Assembly (NCBI GenBank): GCA_016794425.1 | Contig: JAEUHR010000028.1 | Coordinates: 203,163 to 267,162 of the forward strand | Length of the DNA stretch: 64,000 nucleotides | DNA from: Planctomycetota bacterium | GTDB lineage: Bacteria; Planctomycetota; UBA1135; UBA2386 | Direction: 5' to 3' | Part shown: in pieces, positions 8,059-17,097 of the stretch | Layout: each line of letters starts with the position of its first letter | Position numbering within the stretch: position 1 is the stretch's first letter | Program-made: the position numbers and the translations under genes | Notes under the pieces: model-generated | The model's input: the letters and a program-made list of their open reading frames with translations, nothing else | Told to the model about the DNA's origin: nothing | Databases searched by the model: none

Positions 8059-10946
8059 CCGAGACGTGGCGGCGCCGGCAGCGGCCCGTGTGGGCCTGGT
8101 TGGTCGGCGGCGCGGTGCTCGCCGCGCTCGGGTTGTCCTTGTGGGCGCTGTTCGAGCGCGCGGGCCGCGGCGCGCCGGCGGCGTCGTCGCCGACGGCGCC
8201 GGCTGCACCGACGCAACGCAGCGACAGAGACGGCGCCGTCACCACACTGGTCGCGCCGGCGGCCGAACGCAGCCGCGGCAGCCGCGCGATCGGCGGCACC
8301 GTGCTGCTGCCCGACGGCCAGCCGGTCGCCGGCGCCACCGTCACGCTGCTGCGGGCGACCACCGCGTGGCCCGAGTGGCGCACCGAGCGCGTCGACGAAG
8401 CGATCACCGGCCCGTCGGGCACGTTCGAGTTCCGCGTCGCGCCGCGGCAGGCGCTGCTGGTCGAGTTCCAGCACCCGTCGTTCGCCGGCGGGCTGATCGA
8501 GGTGCCGCAGCTGGCGCTGCCGCTGCGCCTGCAGCTGCAGCCGGGCTTCGAGCTGTTCGGCGTGGTCACGACGCCGGCCGGCGCGCCGGTGTCCAACGCG
8601 CGCGTCGCGATCGAGGCCGTGATCGGCGACGACCGGCGCGTGCTGGCCGTGACCACGAGCGCGAACGGCGCCTACCGCTTCACGCGGCTGCACGCCGGGC
8701 CGGTGCGGCTGATCGCGCGCCACGACAACTGGCAACCGGCGGCGCTGCCGGTCGTCGTCGGTGATCAGGTGCGGCGCGATCTGACGTTCGAACGGCCGGG
8801 GCTGCCGCCGATGCGCGGTCGCGTGACCAGTCTGGCGACGCAGGCGCCGATCGCCGGCGCCACGATCGAGGTGCTGCCGGCCAACGCGCGGCCCGGGCTC
8901 AGCGACCCGGCCGCCGCGGCGTCGACCGCCGACGGCACGTTCCTGATCGCCGGCCTGCCGCGCGGCACCGCGCGCGTGCTGGTGCGCCATGCCGAGTACG
9001 GCGTCGTCTCGCGCACGATCGCGGTCGGCGGCGTCGCCGCCGAGCTGTCGTTCGAACTGCCGCCGCGCGCGACCGTGACCGGTCGGCTCGTCGCCGAGGA
9101 CGACCCCGAGGCGCGCTTCGACGGCGAGGTGCTGCAGATCCGCGACCCGTCGGGCGAGCTCAGCTACGCGACGGTCGCCGAGGACGGTTCGTTCCGCTGC
9201 AGCACGGCGCTGTCGCCGGGCTGGGCCGGCGTGCGGCTGGTCGGCAGCGCGCTGGCGTTCGTCGGCACGCGCAACGCCGCGACGGCGATCCGCGTCGACG
9301 AAGCCGGCGCGAACGACTTCGAGCTGCTGGTCGAGCCGGCGCGCACCGTGCGCGGCCGTGTGCTCGATCGCACCGGCGCGCCGCTGGCCGGTGCCACGAT
9401 CACGCGCACGCGGCTGCTGGCCGACAGCACGCAGTCGATCGGTTCCGCGTTGTGGGACCTCGACATCACGCAGCTGACCAGCCAGGTGGCGCAGCTGTTC
9501 CGCGACGACCGCGACGAACTGCTGGCGGTGTCGGCTGCCGACGGCACGTTCGCGCTGGCCGGGCCGGAGCCCGGGCCGCTGGTGCTGCGGACCGACCTGG
9601 CCGGGCACGGCCGCCGCCTGTTGCGCCTGATGGTGCCGCTGGACGGCAACCTGCCGGGGCTCGGCGACGTGGTGCTCGACGCCGGTTGCCGCATCGAAGG
9701 CCGCGTGCTGCGCGGCGGCCGCGGCCTCGCCGGCGCGCTGGTCACGGCCGACGGCGGCGAATCGCAGGCGGTCGCGGTGACGATCGGCGACGGCACGTTC
9801 CGGTTCGCCGACCTGGTGCCCGGCGACTACCGGCTGCGCGCGCGGCTGCCGTCGGCGGCCAGCGGCAGCCGCGAACAGCGCGTCGTCACGACGGCGCCCG
9901 GTCGCCCGGCGACCGACGTCGTGCTGGCGCTCGAGACCGGCCGCACCGTGCGCGGCGTCGTGCTCGGCAGCGACGGCCAGCCGGTGCCGAGCGCGCTGGT
10001 GACCGTGCGCGGGGCCGTCGGCCAGACGACGCTGACCGACACCAGCGGCGACTTCCAGCTCGAACTGCCCGACCGGCCGGTCGAACTGCAGGTCTCGCTG
10101 GCCGACCGCAGCCGGCTGCTGGTGGTGCCGGTGCCGACCGGGCAGCAGAACGTCGACGTGCAGCTCGACACGCCGCGCACCTGCACCGTGGTGGCGCAGC
10201 TCGCGGGCCTGCCCGGCAAGCAGCGGCTGGCCGGCGTGCTGGTGCGCTGCGTCGCGCTGGACGGCGGCGACGGCGATGCCCGCGCGCACTGGCTCGAACT
10301 CGGCAACGGGCAGCTGCGCTGGAGCTTCTGTCCGGTCGGCCGCGTGCGACTCGAGTTCTGGTGCGACGGCTTCGCGCCGCTCGCGGTCGAGCGCGAGTTC
10401 GCGGCCAACGAGACATACGACCTCGGCGAGGTCCTGCTCGAGACCGGCGCGCGGCTGCACGGCGTGGTCGTCGACGACGACGGCGAGCCGGTGGCGGGGG
10501 CGCAGGTCTGGCTCGGCGAAGAAGCCGACGTCGACCTGTTCGAACCCGCGGTGCGCACGGCCGCCGACGGGTCGTTCCGGATCGGCGGCGTGACGTCGCG
10601 GTCGGCGCGGCTGGCGGTGCGCGCGACCGGTTACGCGCCGCGCGTGCAGGACCTGGTGCTGCCGCGCGACGTGCTGGCGGCCGCACCGCTGCGCCTCGTG
10701 CTCGAACGCGGCGCGACGATCGAGGTGCAGCTGCCGCGCCGGCCCGGCCTCGAAGGCAGCTACGTGCAGCTGCGGGCCGGTGGCCGCGTGGTCGCCAACT
10801 CGGTCAGCGACGAGGGTGGTCGGGCGTGGTTCGCGAACCGCAGCGCCGGCAGCTACACGGTGGTGCTGCCGGGGTCGGATCTGCCGGTGACCGCGGTCGA
10901 AGTCGAGCCGGGTGCTGCAGTGGTGCGCGTGCGCATCGCCGACTGA
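8055..10946 (+). CDS. Membrane-anchored protein with carboxypeptidase-regulatory-like (beta-sandwich) repeats
   Basis: 963 residues. An N-terminal membrane anchor (about 13-32) is followed by at least seven copies of a carboxypeptidase-regulatory/CNA-B-like beta-sandwich. Each copy begins with a G-x-V-x...G-x-P-V-x-x-A-x-V pattern; examples start near residues 80, 168, 253, 430, 547, 631 and 801. Several end in DGTF-x-F/I-x-L or a similar strand. Such domains are adhesive or structural modules outside the cytoplasm, and no enzyme domain is fused. The ATG overlaps the kinase stop, so it is the third gene of the sigma-kinase unit and may be a partner or target of the sensor. Function is unknown. 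Confidence 0.82.
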   Translation: MTETWRRRQRPVWAWLVGGAVLAALGLSLWALFERAGRGAPAASSPTAPAAPTQRSDRDGAVTTLVAPAAERSRGSRAIGGTVLLPDGQPVAGATVTLLRATTAWPEWRTERVDEAITGPSGTFEFRVAPRQALLVEFQHPSFAGGLIEVPQLALPLRLQLQPGFELFGVVTTPAGAPVSNARVAIEAVIGDDRRVLAVTTSANGAYRFTRLHAGPVRLIARHDNWQPAALPVVVGDQVRRDLTFERPGLPPMRGRVTSLATQAPIAGATIEVLPANARPGLSDPAAAASTADGTFLIAGLPRGTARVLVRHAEYGVVSRTIAVGGVAAELSFELPPRATVTGRLVAEDDPEARFDGEVLQIRDPSGELSYATVAEDGSFRCSTALSPGWAGVRLVGSALAFVGTRNAATAIRVDEAGANDFELLVEPARTVRGRVLDRTGAPLAGATITRTRLLADSTQSIGSALWDLDITQLTSQVAQLFRDDRDELLAVSAADGTFALAGPEPGPLVLRTDLAGHGRRLLRLMVPLDGNLPGLGDVVLDAGCRIEGRVLRGGRGLAGALVTADGGESQAVAVTIGDGTFRFADLVPGDYRLRARLPSAASGSREQRVVTTAPGRPATDVVLALETGRTVRGVVLGSDGQPVPSALVTVRGAVGQTTLTDTSGDFQLELPDRPVELQVSLADRSRLLVVPVPTGQQNVDVQLDTPRTCTVVAQLAGLPGKQRLAGVLVRCVALDGGDGDARAHWLELGNGQLRWSFCPVGRVRLEFWCDGFAPLAVEREFAANETYDLGEVLLETGARLHGVVVDDDGEPVAGAQVWLGEEADVDLFEPAVRTAADGSFRIGGVTSRSARLAVRATGYAPRVQDLVLPRDVLAAAPLRLVLERGATIEVQLPRRPGLEGSYVQLRAGGRVVANSVSDEGGRAWFANRSAGSYTVVLPGSDLPVTAVEVEPGAAVVRVRIAD

Positions 10947-11012
10947 CGGCACCGCGGCGATCCGAAGCCGCGTTTGGTCGCCGCACCGGCGCCGGGTAGC
11001 GTGTGCGCCGCG

Positions 11013-13127
11013 ATGGACACGGCGCGTGGGAGCGGCAACCGATGGCACCCCTTCACGCTCGCCTGTGCGGCCGTCGTGGTCGGCGGGTCGATCGCCGGTG
11101 ACGCGCTGCGCACGCCGGTCGCCGCGGCGGTGGTGTTCGCGGTGCTGCTGGTGACGGCGCTCGACACCGCGTGGCGCACCGCGTCGGCGCTGCTGGCGCA
11201 CTGCGTGCCGTCGCAGCGCATCGCCGGCGCGCTGCTGCTGTTCGAGGCGATCGCGGCCGGCTCGGTCGGTCTGTGCGGCGCAGTCGGGCTGTTCACGCTG
11301 CCGGTCGTGGCGGCGTTGGTCGGCGGCCTGCACGCGACCGCGGTGCTGCGGCTGCGGCCGCCGCGCTCGCTGCGCGATCTGCTCGGCGAACTGGCGTTCG
11401 GCAGCGGCGCCAACCCGCTGACCGACGCGGCGCTGGTGGCGGTGCTGGTGGTGTTCGGCTTCGTGCTGCAGCTGCAGCTGCGCTACACGATCCAGGACGC
11501 CGACAGCATGTGGTACCACCTCGTGATGGCCGGCAGCTGGGTCGAGACCGGCTCGATCGCACCGATCGACGCGATCCCGCTGATCGGCCGCGCCTATCCG
11601 GGGTTCCGGCAGGCGCTGGTCGCGTTCGCGGCGCTGCCGTTCGGCCACGAACACCTGGCGCTGGTCGGCGCGTTCGACTTCGTGCTGCTGGCGCTGTCGA
11701 TCTACGCGGTTGCGCGGGTCGCCGGCAGCGGCCGCACGCTGGCGCTCGCGGTGGCGGTCTACGGCACCACCACGCCGGTGGTGATGGGCGCGTTCAGCAC
11801 GCAGGGCAACGACCTGTCGCTGGCGAGCCACCTGCTGCTGTCGGTGCTGTTCCTGGGCCGGTTCCTCGAGACCGGCGATCGCCGCAAGGCGCTGCTGGCC
11901 GGCCTCGCGCTCGGCGCGCTGGCATCGATCAAGTTCTCGGGCCCCGGCTACGCGGTCATCGCCGCGATCACGGCGGTCGCGATGTACGGCTGGCGGCGCG
12001 CGCGCGACTGGCGCGCCCTGCTGCAGCTCGCCGGTGCCGCGGCGCTGCTGGCCGGGCCGTGGTACCTGCGCAACCTGATCGTGTTCGGCAACCCGCTGTA
12101 TCCGGCGCGCGTGCAGGTCGGCGGCCACGTGCTGTTCGGCGGCCCGCTCGGCAGCGACTACTTCACGCCGTCGACGCTCGGCTGGAACGTGCGGCCGCTG
12201 CTCGACAACCTGCACCACTTCCCGGAGGCGCACGGCTGGCTGGTGCCGATCGTGCTGCTGGCGCCGCTGGCGCTGGCGGCCGTCGCGCTGCGCCGCGGTC
12301 CGCGGCGGCCGCTGCTGGGGCTGGCGCTGCTGCCGGTGCTGCTGTTCGTGGCGTTCCTGCACCATCCGTTCAACGCGCCGTGGTTCGACGCCGGCTACAC
12401 ACACCGCTACCTGATCGTCTGGTTCGCCGGCGCGATGGTGGTGCTGGCGGCGGCGCTGGCGCAGCTGCCGGGCCGCGTGTTCTGGGTGCTGCTGCTGCTC
12501 GCGACCGCGTTCGGCGGCCTGACGCAGGTGACCGGCTTCGTGCCGGTGATGGTCGCGGCCGTCGTCGTGCTGACGGCGTCGGCGATCTGGTTCGACCTGC
12601 CGGACCAGGCCGACCGGCTGCTCGCCGCCCTGGCGCAGCTGCGGCTGCGCTCGGCGATGCTGCTGGGCATCGTCGCGGCGGCGGCGTGGTTGGTCGGCGA
12701 GCGCCGCGCGGTCTGGCAGTACCGCGACGACCTCGGTTACCACGACGCGGTCAGCGAGCGCGGCTGGGGCCCGTGCGCGGCGTGGGTGCACCGCAACGTG
12801 CACGGCAGCCGCGTCGGCCTGCACGGCAGCCTGTACCTGTTCCCGCTGCTCGGCGAACCGTGGTCGAACACGGTGCTGCTCGCCGACGACCTGCACCTCG
12901 ACGTGCCGCGGCGCAGCGTCGCCGAGGTCGCCGCGTGGGCCCAGGCCGAACGGCTCGACTGGCTCTGCTGCTGCGTGCCGCGGCTCGACCGCACCGGCTC
13001 GCGCGACTACGTGTTCGGCGAATCGATCGCGGCGCAGCTGGTCGCGGCGCGGCCGGACGTGTTCTCGGTCGCGTTCGAGAGCCGCGGCGCCGCCGTGCTG
13101 CAGGTGCGGCCCGGCCCCGGCCGATAG
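11013..13127 (+). CDS. Polytopic membrane protein, glycosyltransferase-39-like
   Basis: 704 residues with roughly a dozen hydrophobic segments over about residues 15-560 and a soluble C-terminal tail of about 140 residues. The architecture, the loop after an early membrane segment with acidic residues (IQDADSMWYHLVMAGSWVETG near residue 152) and the later HRYLIVWFAG segment resemble lipid-linked sugar transferases of the GT-C superfamily (PMT/ArnT-like, GT39/GT83). They would move a sugar from a polyprenyl carrier at the periplasmic face. No signature is strong enough to name a donor or acceptor. It lies 12 bases before a GT2 gene and close to an FkbM methyltransferase gene, suggesting a small surface-glycan module. 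Confidence 0.72.
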   Translation: MDTARGSGNRWHPFTLACAAVVVGGSIAGDALRTPVAAAVVFAVLLVTALDTAWRTASALLAHCVPSQRIAGALLLFEAIAAGSVGLCGAVGLFTLPVVAALVGGLHATAVLRLRPPRSLRDLLGELAFGSGANPLTDAALVAVLVVFGFVLQLQLRYTIQDADSMWYHLVMAGSWVETGSIAPIDAIPLIGRAYPGFRQALVAFAALPFGHEHLALVGAFDFVLLALSIYAVARVAGSGRTLALAVAVYGTTTPVVMGAFSTQGNDLSLASHLLLSVLFLGRFLETGDRRKALLAGLALGALASIKFSGPGYAVIAAITAVAMYGWRRARDWRALLQLAGAAALLAGPWYLRNLIVFGNPLYPARVQVGGHVLFGGPLGSDYFTPSTLGWNVRPLLDNLHHFPEAHGWLVPIVLLAPLALAAVALRRGPRRPLLGLALLPVLLFVAFLHHPFNAPWFDAGYTHRYLIVWFAGAMVVLAAALAQLPGRVFWVLLLLATAFGGLTQVTGFVPVMVAAVVVLTASAIWFDLPDQADRLLAALAQLRLRSAMLLGIVAAAAWLVGERRAVWQYRDDLGYHDAVSERGWGPCAAWVHRNVHGSRVGLHGSLYLFPLLGEPWSNTVLLADDLHLDVPRRSVAEVAAWAQAERLDWLCCCVPRLDRTGSRDYVFGESIAAQLVAARPDVFSVAFESRGAAVLQVRPGPGR

Positions 13128-13139
13128 CCCGGAGCCCGC

Positions 13140-13898
13140 ATGCGCAACGTGCTCGTCGTCGTGCCGTGCTACAACGAAGCGCAGCGGCTCGACGCGGCGG
13201 CGTTCGCCGCCTACGCCGCGGCCGAGCCCGGCGTGCGGTTCCTGTTCGTCGACGACGGCAGCCAGGACGCGACCGCGCAGGTGCTGGCGGCGCTGGTGGC
13301 GCGCTGCCCCGAACGGCTGCAGTTCGTCTCGCTCTCGCGGAACGGCGGCAAGGCCGAGGCGGTGCGACAGGGTTTCCTGCGCGCGTTCGCGGCCGAGCCG
13401 GCGCCGGACGCGGTGGCGTTCTGGGACGCCGATCTGGCGACGCCGCTGGCCGACATCGGCGCGTTCGCCGAAGTGCTCGAGCGCTCACCGCGGTTCACGG
13501 CGGTGTTCGGCTCGCGCGTGAACCTGCTCGGCCGCGACGTGCGGCGCAAGCTGTGGCGCCACTACCTCGGCCGCGTGTTCGCGACCGCGGCGTCGGCGGT
13601 GCTGCGGCTGCCGATCTACGACACGCAGTGCGGCGCGAAGCTGCTGCGCAACACGGCCGCCGTGCGCGCGGTGTTCGCCGAACGGTTCGTGTCGCCGTGG
13701 ATCTTCGACGTCGAGATCCTGGCGCGGCTCGGCCGCGAACTCGCCGCCGCCGGCGGGCCGCCGCTGCGCGAGGTCGTCTACGAGTTCCCGCTGATGGTCT
13801 GGCGCGACGTCGCCGGCTCGAAGGTGCGGCTGCGGCACTTCGTGACCGTGTTCTTCGACCTGCTGCGCATCTGGTGGCGCGGCGGGAGGCCGCGGTGA
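13140..13898 (+). CDS. Glycosyltransferase family 2, dolichyl/polyprenyl-phosphate glucosyltransferase-like
   Basis: 252 residues with a complete GT2 (GT-A fold) catalytic domain. It opens with VVVPCYNEAQRLD near residue 6, then FVDDGSQDAT near 37, the metal-binding DAD in FWDADLATP near 99, and a C-terminal helix pair typical of DPM/GtrB-like enzymes. The region TQCGAKLLR near 163 followed by PWIFDVEIL closely resembles dolichyl-phosphate beta-glucosyltransferases, which load a sugar from a nucleotide onto a polyprenyl phosphate. No C-terminal membrane pair is present. It sits between the polytopic transferase and the FkbM gene, overlapping the latter by GTGA, so it may supply lipid-linked sugar to the neighbouring GT-C-like protein. 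Confidence 0.9.
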   Translation: MRNVLVVVPCYNEAQRLDAAAFAAYAAAEPGVRFLFVDDGSQDATAQVLAALVARCPERLQFVSLSRNGGKAEAVRQGFLRAFAAEPAPDAVAFWDADLATPLADIGAFAEVLERSPRFTAVFGSRVNLLGRDVRRKLWRHYLGRVFATAASAVLRLPIYDTQCGAKLLRNTAAVRAVFAERFVSPWIFDVEILARLGRELAAAGGPPLREVVYEFPLMVWRDVAGSKVRLRHFVTVFFDLLRIWWRGGRPR

Positions 13899-14863
13899 TC
13901 GGCGCCGTGTTGGTGCCCGCCTGCCGCGCCTGCCTGCGCGCGCTGGTCACGCGCAAGCCGCGCACCGGCCGCGTCGAACGCGTGCTGCGTGCGCTGCTGC
14001 TGTTGCCGCCGTTCGGCTTCGCGCTGGTGCTGCTGCGGCTGCGGCTCTGGGTGCTCGGGCCGCTGACCAAGGACGGCGTCACCGACGACGGCGTGCAGGT
14101 GCGCTGCCGGCTGCCGGACCTGATCCAGATGTACGTGTACTTCTTCGGCGTCTGGGAGCCGGACCTGACCGCGTTCCTGCGCCGCCGGCTCGCGCCCGGG
14201 CAGGGCTTCGTCGACGTCGGCGCCAACGTCGGCTGCATGACCGCGCTGGCCGCGCGCCGCACAGGTGCCGCCGGCCGCGTCACCGCGGTCGAACCGTCGC
14301 CGCCGGTGCTCGACGAACTGCGCGAGACCCTGCGGCGCAACGCGCTGACGAACGTCGACCTCGTGGCTGCCGCCGCGTCGGACGCGCGCGGCGAACTGGT
14401 GCTCTACGCCGGTCCGCAGCACAACGTCGGCCTCACGGCGACGGTCGCGCACCGCGGGCTGCAGGCGGTCGGCACGGTGCCGGCCGCGCCGCTCGGCGAA
14501 CTGGTGCCCGCGGCGGTGCTGGCGAGCGCCCGGCTGGTCAAGATCGACGTCGAGGGCGCCGAGGACCGCGTGCTGCGCGGCCTGTTGCCGGTGCTCGACC
14601 GGCTGGCGCCCGACGCGGAGCTGATCGTCGAACTGTCGCCGATCTGGTGGCAGGACGCGGCGCTGCGGCCGATCGACGTGCTGCGGCCGTTCCTCGACCG
14701 CGGCTTCCACGTCTACCTGCTGCCGAACGACTACTGGCCGTGGCGCTACCTGTGGCCCGCCGACGTGGCGCCGCCGCGGCGGCTCCGCGACCTCGCGCAG
14801 CTCGAACGGCGCGTGCCGCGGCTCGACATCGTGCTGTCGCGCGTCTCTGCCGACGAACTCTGA
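13895..14863 (+). CDS. FkbM-family SAM-dependent methyltransferase
   Basis: 322 residues starting from GTG in a GTGA overlap with the GT2 gene. An N-terminal hydrophobic stretch (about 33-53) may anchor it to the membrane. The catalytic domain begins near residue 105 with FVDVGANVGCMTALAA (SAM motif I), then VTAVEPSPPVLDEL (motif II), and VKIDVEGAEDRVLRGL near residue 218, which is the FkbM hallmark. FkbM proteins O-methylate polyketides or, very often in glycan loci, sugars. Adjacency to two glycosyltransferase-type genes makes glycan O-methylation the more likely role, but this is inference. Confidence 0.9.
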   Translation: MIGAVLVPACRACLRALVTRKPRTGRVERVLRALLLLPPFGFALVLLRLRLWVLGPLTKDGVTDDGVQVRCRLPDLIQMYVYFFGVWEPDLTAFLRRRLAPGQGFVDVGANVGCMTALAARRTGAAGRVTAVEPSPPVLDELRETLRRNALTNVDLVAAAASDARGELVLYAGPQHNVGLTATVAHRGLQAVGTVPAAPLGELVPAAVLASARLVKIDVEGAEDRVLRGLLPVLDRLAPDAELIVELSPIWWQDAALRPIDVLRPFLDRGFHVYLLPNDYWPWRYLWPADVAPPRRLRDLAQLERRVPRLDIVLSRVSADEL

Positions 14864-14952
14864 CCGGCACCGCGGCGCCGCGCCCGGCCGCCGGGCAACG
14901 AACCCCGCCGCCGCCGGTGGACGCGGCCGCAACGGTGCGCGATGGTCGCGGC

Positions 14953-15669
14953 ATGCGCTTCTCCTCGCTGGTGTCGTCGTTCCTGTTCGCTGCCGCCGCG
15001 CCATCGCAGATCGCATTGCCGAACCCGATGCCGTGGCCGCTCGGCCAGCCGATCCCGTTCACGATCGAGAACAACACCGACACGCCGTTCGCGTACACGT
15101 TCTGCACGCCGATGGTGACCGACCTGTCGGGGCAGTTCGTCGCGATGGGCTTCTGCGCGTTCGCCGAACTGCAGCTCGCGCCCGGCGCGACGGTGACGTC
15201 GTACTGGTACCAGCAGGACATGAACGGGCTGCCGGTGCCGCCCGGCATCTACCTGGTCAACGGCCGTCCGTACGCGATCGGCACGATCGACCTCGCGCTG
15301 CAGCCGCTCGGCGCGCCGCATGTCGGCGAGACGCGGGCGATCGAGCTGACCGCGAGCAACGGCGCCGGCGTGCCGTACGCGCTCGGCGCGTCGTTCGGCA
15401 CGTCGTTCGGCATCCCGCTCGGCTGCGGCGTGCACTTCCCGCTCGACTTCGACTGGCTGCTGGTCGAGTCGCTGACCAACGCGGCGGTGTTCCCCGGCTT
15501 CGTCGGCGTGCTCGACGCGGACGGCCGCACGTCGGTGCCCGCGATCGTGCTGCCGCCGCTGCCGGTGCTGGTCGGGCTCGGCCTCGATCTCGCGTTCGTC
15601 ACGTTCGATGCCGGCGCGCCCTGTGGCTTCGGCCGTACCAGCCTGCCGTTCCACGTGGTCGTGAAGTAA
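14953..15669 (+). CDS. Secreted protein of unknown function
   Basis: 238 residues with a signal peptide (basic start, hydrophobic core, cleavage probably near the SFLFAAAAPSQ junction). The mature part is beta-rich, with few charged residues and three or more cysteines. An early section (IPFTIENNTDTPFAYTFC) resembles the intracellular-proteinase-inhibitor/BsuPI-like or other immunoglobulin-like sandwiches, but the match is by eye only. It ends in a GRTSLPFHVVV strand, a style of C-terminus shared with other secreted proteins of this window. It stands alone, 89 bases after the FkbM gene. I cannot assign a role. Confidence 0.7.
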   Translation: MRFSSLVSSFLFAAAAPSQIALPNPMPWPLGQPIPFTIENNTDTPFAYTFCTPMVTDLSGQFVAMGFCAFAELQLAPGATVTSYWYQQDMNGLPVPPGIYLVNGRPYAIGTIDLALQPLGAPHVGETRAIELTASNGAGVPYALGASFGTSFGIPLGCGVHFPLDFDWLLVESLTNAAVFPGFVGVLDADGRTSVPAIVLPPLPVLVGLGLDLAFVTFDAGAPCGFGRTSLPFHVVVK

Positions 15670-15838
15670 CGGACCTCGCGCGAGCGGCCGCCGCGGCAGC
15701 GACGCCCGGGCCCGCGCCGACCGTGCCGTGGCAGCGGCACTTGCGCTGCGCCGCCGCGGCGGCGACGCGCGGTTCAGCAGCAGGCCGTGCGTTCCCGATG
15801 TCGGTCGCGGTAGCATGCCGCGCCCTGCCACGACCCGT

Positions 15839-17080
15839 ATGCGCCGCCTCGCGACTGCCGCGCTGCTGATCGCCGCCCTGCCGGGCCAGCACCACCACAC
15901 GAACTTCGACGAGACCAAGGTCGGCGCCGTCGTCGTGCCGGATCTCGGCGCCGCCGACGTCGCGACCTGGACCGAGCGGCGGCGGCCGGAGCTGCTGGGC
16001 CTGTTCGCAGACCACGTGTTCGGCCGCACGCCGACCGACTATGGCCCGGTGCGCGTGCGCGTCGTCGCCGAACGCGCGGACGCGCTCGACGGCCTCGCGA
16101 CCCGCAAGCTGCTGCACCTCGACCTGCCGGAACTGCCGCAGTGGGAGGGCATGGACGTGCTGCTCTACCTGCCCAACCACGCGCGCCGGCCGGTCGGCTG
16201 CTTCGTGGCGCTGAACTTCTACGGCAACCACGCGGTCAGCCCCGAACCGGACCTGCCGCTGTCGCACCGCTGGATCGACGTCGACACGACGCTGGTCGAC
16301 CACCACGCGACCGAACGTTCGCACGGTTCCGACCGCCAGCACTGGCCGCTGCAGGACGTGCTCGAGCACGGCTTCGCGCTGGTGACGGCCTACTACGGCG
16401 ACGTCGAGCCCGACCACGCCGAAGGCTGGCACGAGGGCCTGCGTGGGCACCTCGCGCTGCGATCGCCGGCGACGATGCAGGGCGACCAGGCCTGGGGCGC
16501 GATCGGCGCCTGGGCGTTCGGCCTGTCGCGGCTCGCCGACTGCGCGGCCGCCGAACCGCGCATCGACGTGCGGCGGCTCGCGGTGCTGGGGCATTCGCGG
16601 CTCGGCAAGGCCGCGCTGTGGGCCGGGGCGCAGGATCCGCGCTTCTCGATCGTGATCGCCAACGAGGCCGGCGAAGGTGGCGCCGCGCTGATGCGGCGCG
16701 ACTTCGGCCAGACCACGGCCGAGCTGGTCGAGGAGTTCCCGTGGTGGTTCGCGCGCCGCTACGCCTGCTACGCCGCGGCGCCGGACGACTGCCCGGTCGA
16801 CGCGCACGAACTGATCGCGCTGGTGGCGCCGCGGCCGGTCTACGTCGCCAGCGCGGCCGGCGACGAGTGGGGCGATCCGAAGGGCGAGTTCCTCGGCGCC
16901 AAGTTCGCCGAACGCGCCTGGCTGCTGCACGGCCGCCGCGGCCTCGGCAGCGACGTGCAGCCGCCGGTCGACACGCCGATCGGCGACTACGTCGGCTACC
17001 ACGTGCGCAGCGGCGAACACGACCTGCTGCGCTGGGACTGGCTGCAGTTCCTGACGTTCGCCTCGCGGCACTGGCGCTGA
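15839..17080 (+). CDS. Glucuronoyl-esterase-like (CE15) exported alpha/beta hydrolase
   Basis: 413 residues with a signal peptide (RRLATAALLIAALPGQ), so exported. The catalytic core is recognisable from the nucleophile motif GHSRLGK with Ser253, the following AGAQDPRFSIVIANEAGEGG, and the C-terminal EHD with His394. The layout equals CE15 glucuronoyl esterases, which cut the ester between lignin and glucuronoxylan. The canonical motif is G-C-S-R-x-G-K; here His replaces Cys, so the disulfide next to the nucleophile is absent. Many bacterial CE15 proteins have unknown physiological substrates. An in-frame ATG 24 bases upstream at 15815 would add 8 residues; the chosen ATG fits the signal peptide better. 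It converges on the cytochrome gene with 17 bases between stops. Confidence 0.85.
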   Translation: MRRLATAALLIAALPGQHHHTNFDETKVGAVVVPDLGAADVATWTERRRPELLGLFADHVFGRTPTDYGPVRVRVVAERADALDGLATRKLLHLDLPELPQWEGMDVLLYLPNHARRPVGCFVALNFYGNHAVSPEPDLPLSHRWIDVDTTLVDHHATERSHGSDRQHWPLQDVLEHGFALVTAYYGDVEPDHAEGWHEGLRGHLALRSPATMQGDQAWGAIGAWAFGLSRLADCAAAEPRIDVRRLAVLGHSRLGKAALWAGAQDPRFSIVIANEAGEGGAALMRRDFGQTTAELVEEFPWWFARRYACYAAAPDDCPVDAHELIALVAPRPVYVASAAGDEWGDPKGEFLGAKFAERAWLLHGRRGLGSDVQPPVDTPIGDYVGYHVRSGEHDLLRWDWLQFLTFASRHWR

Positions 17081-17097
17081 GCCAGCGCCGGCGCGTC

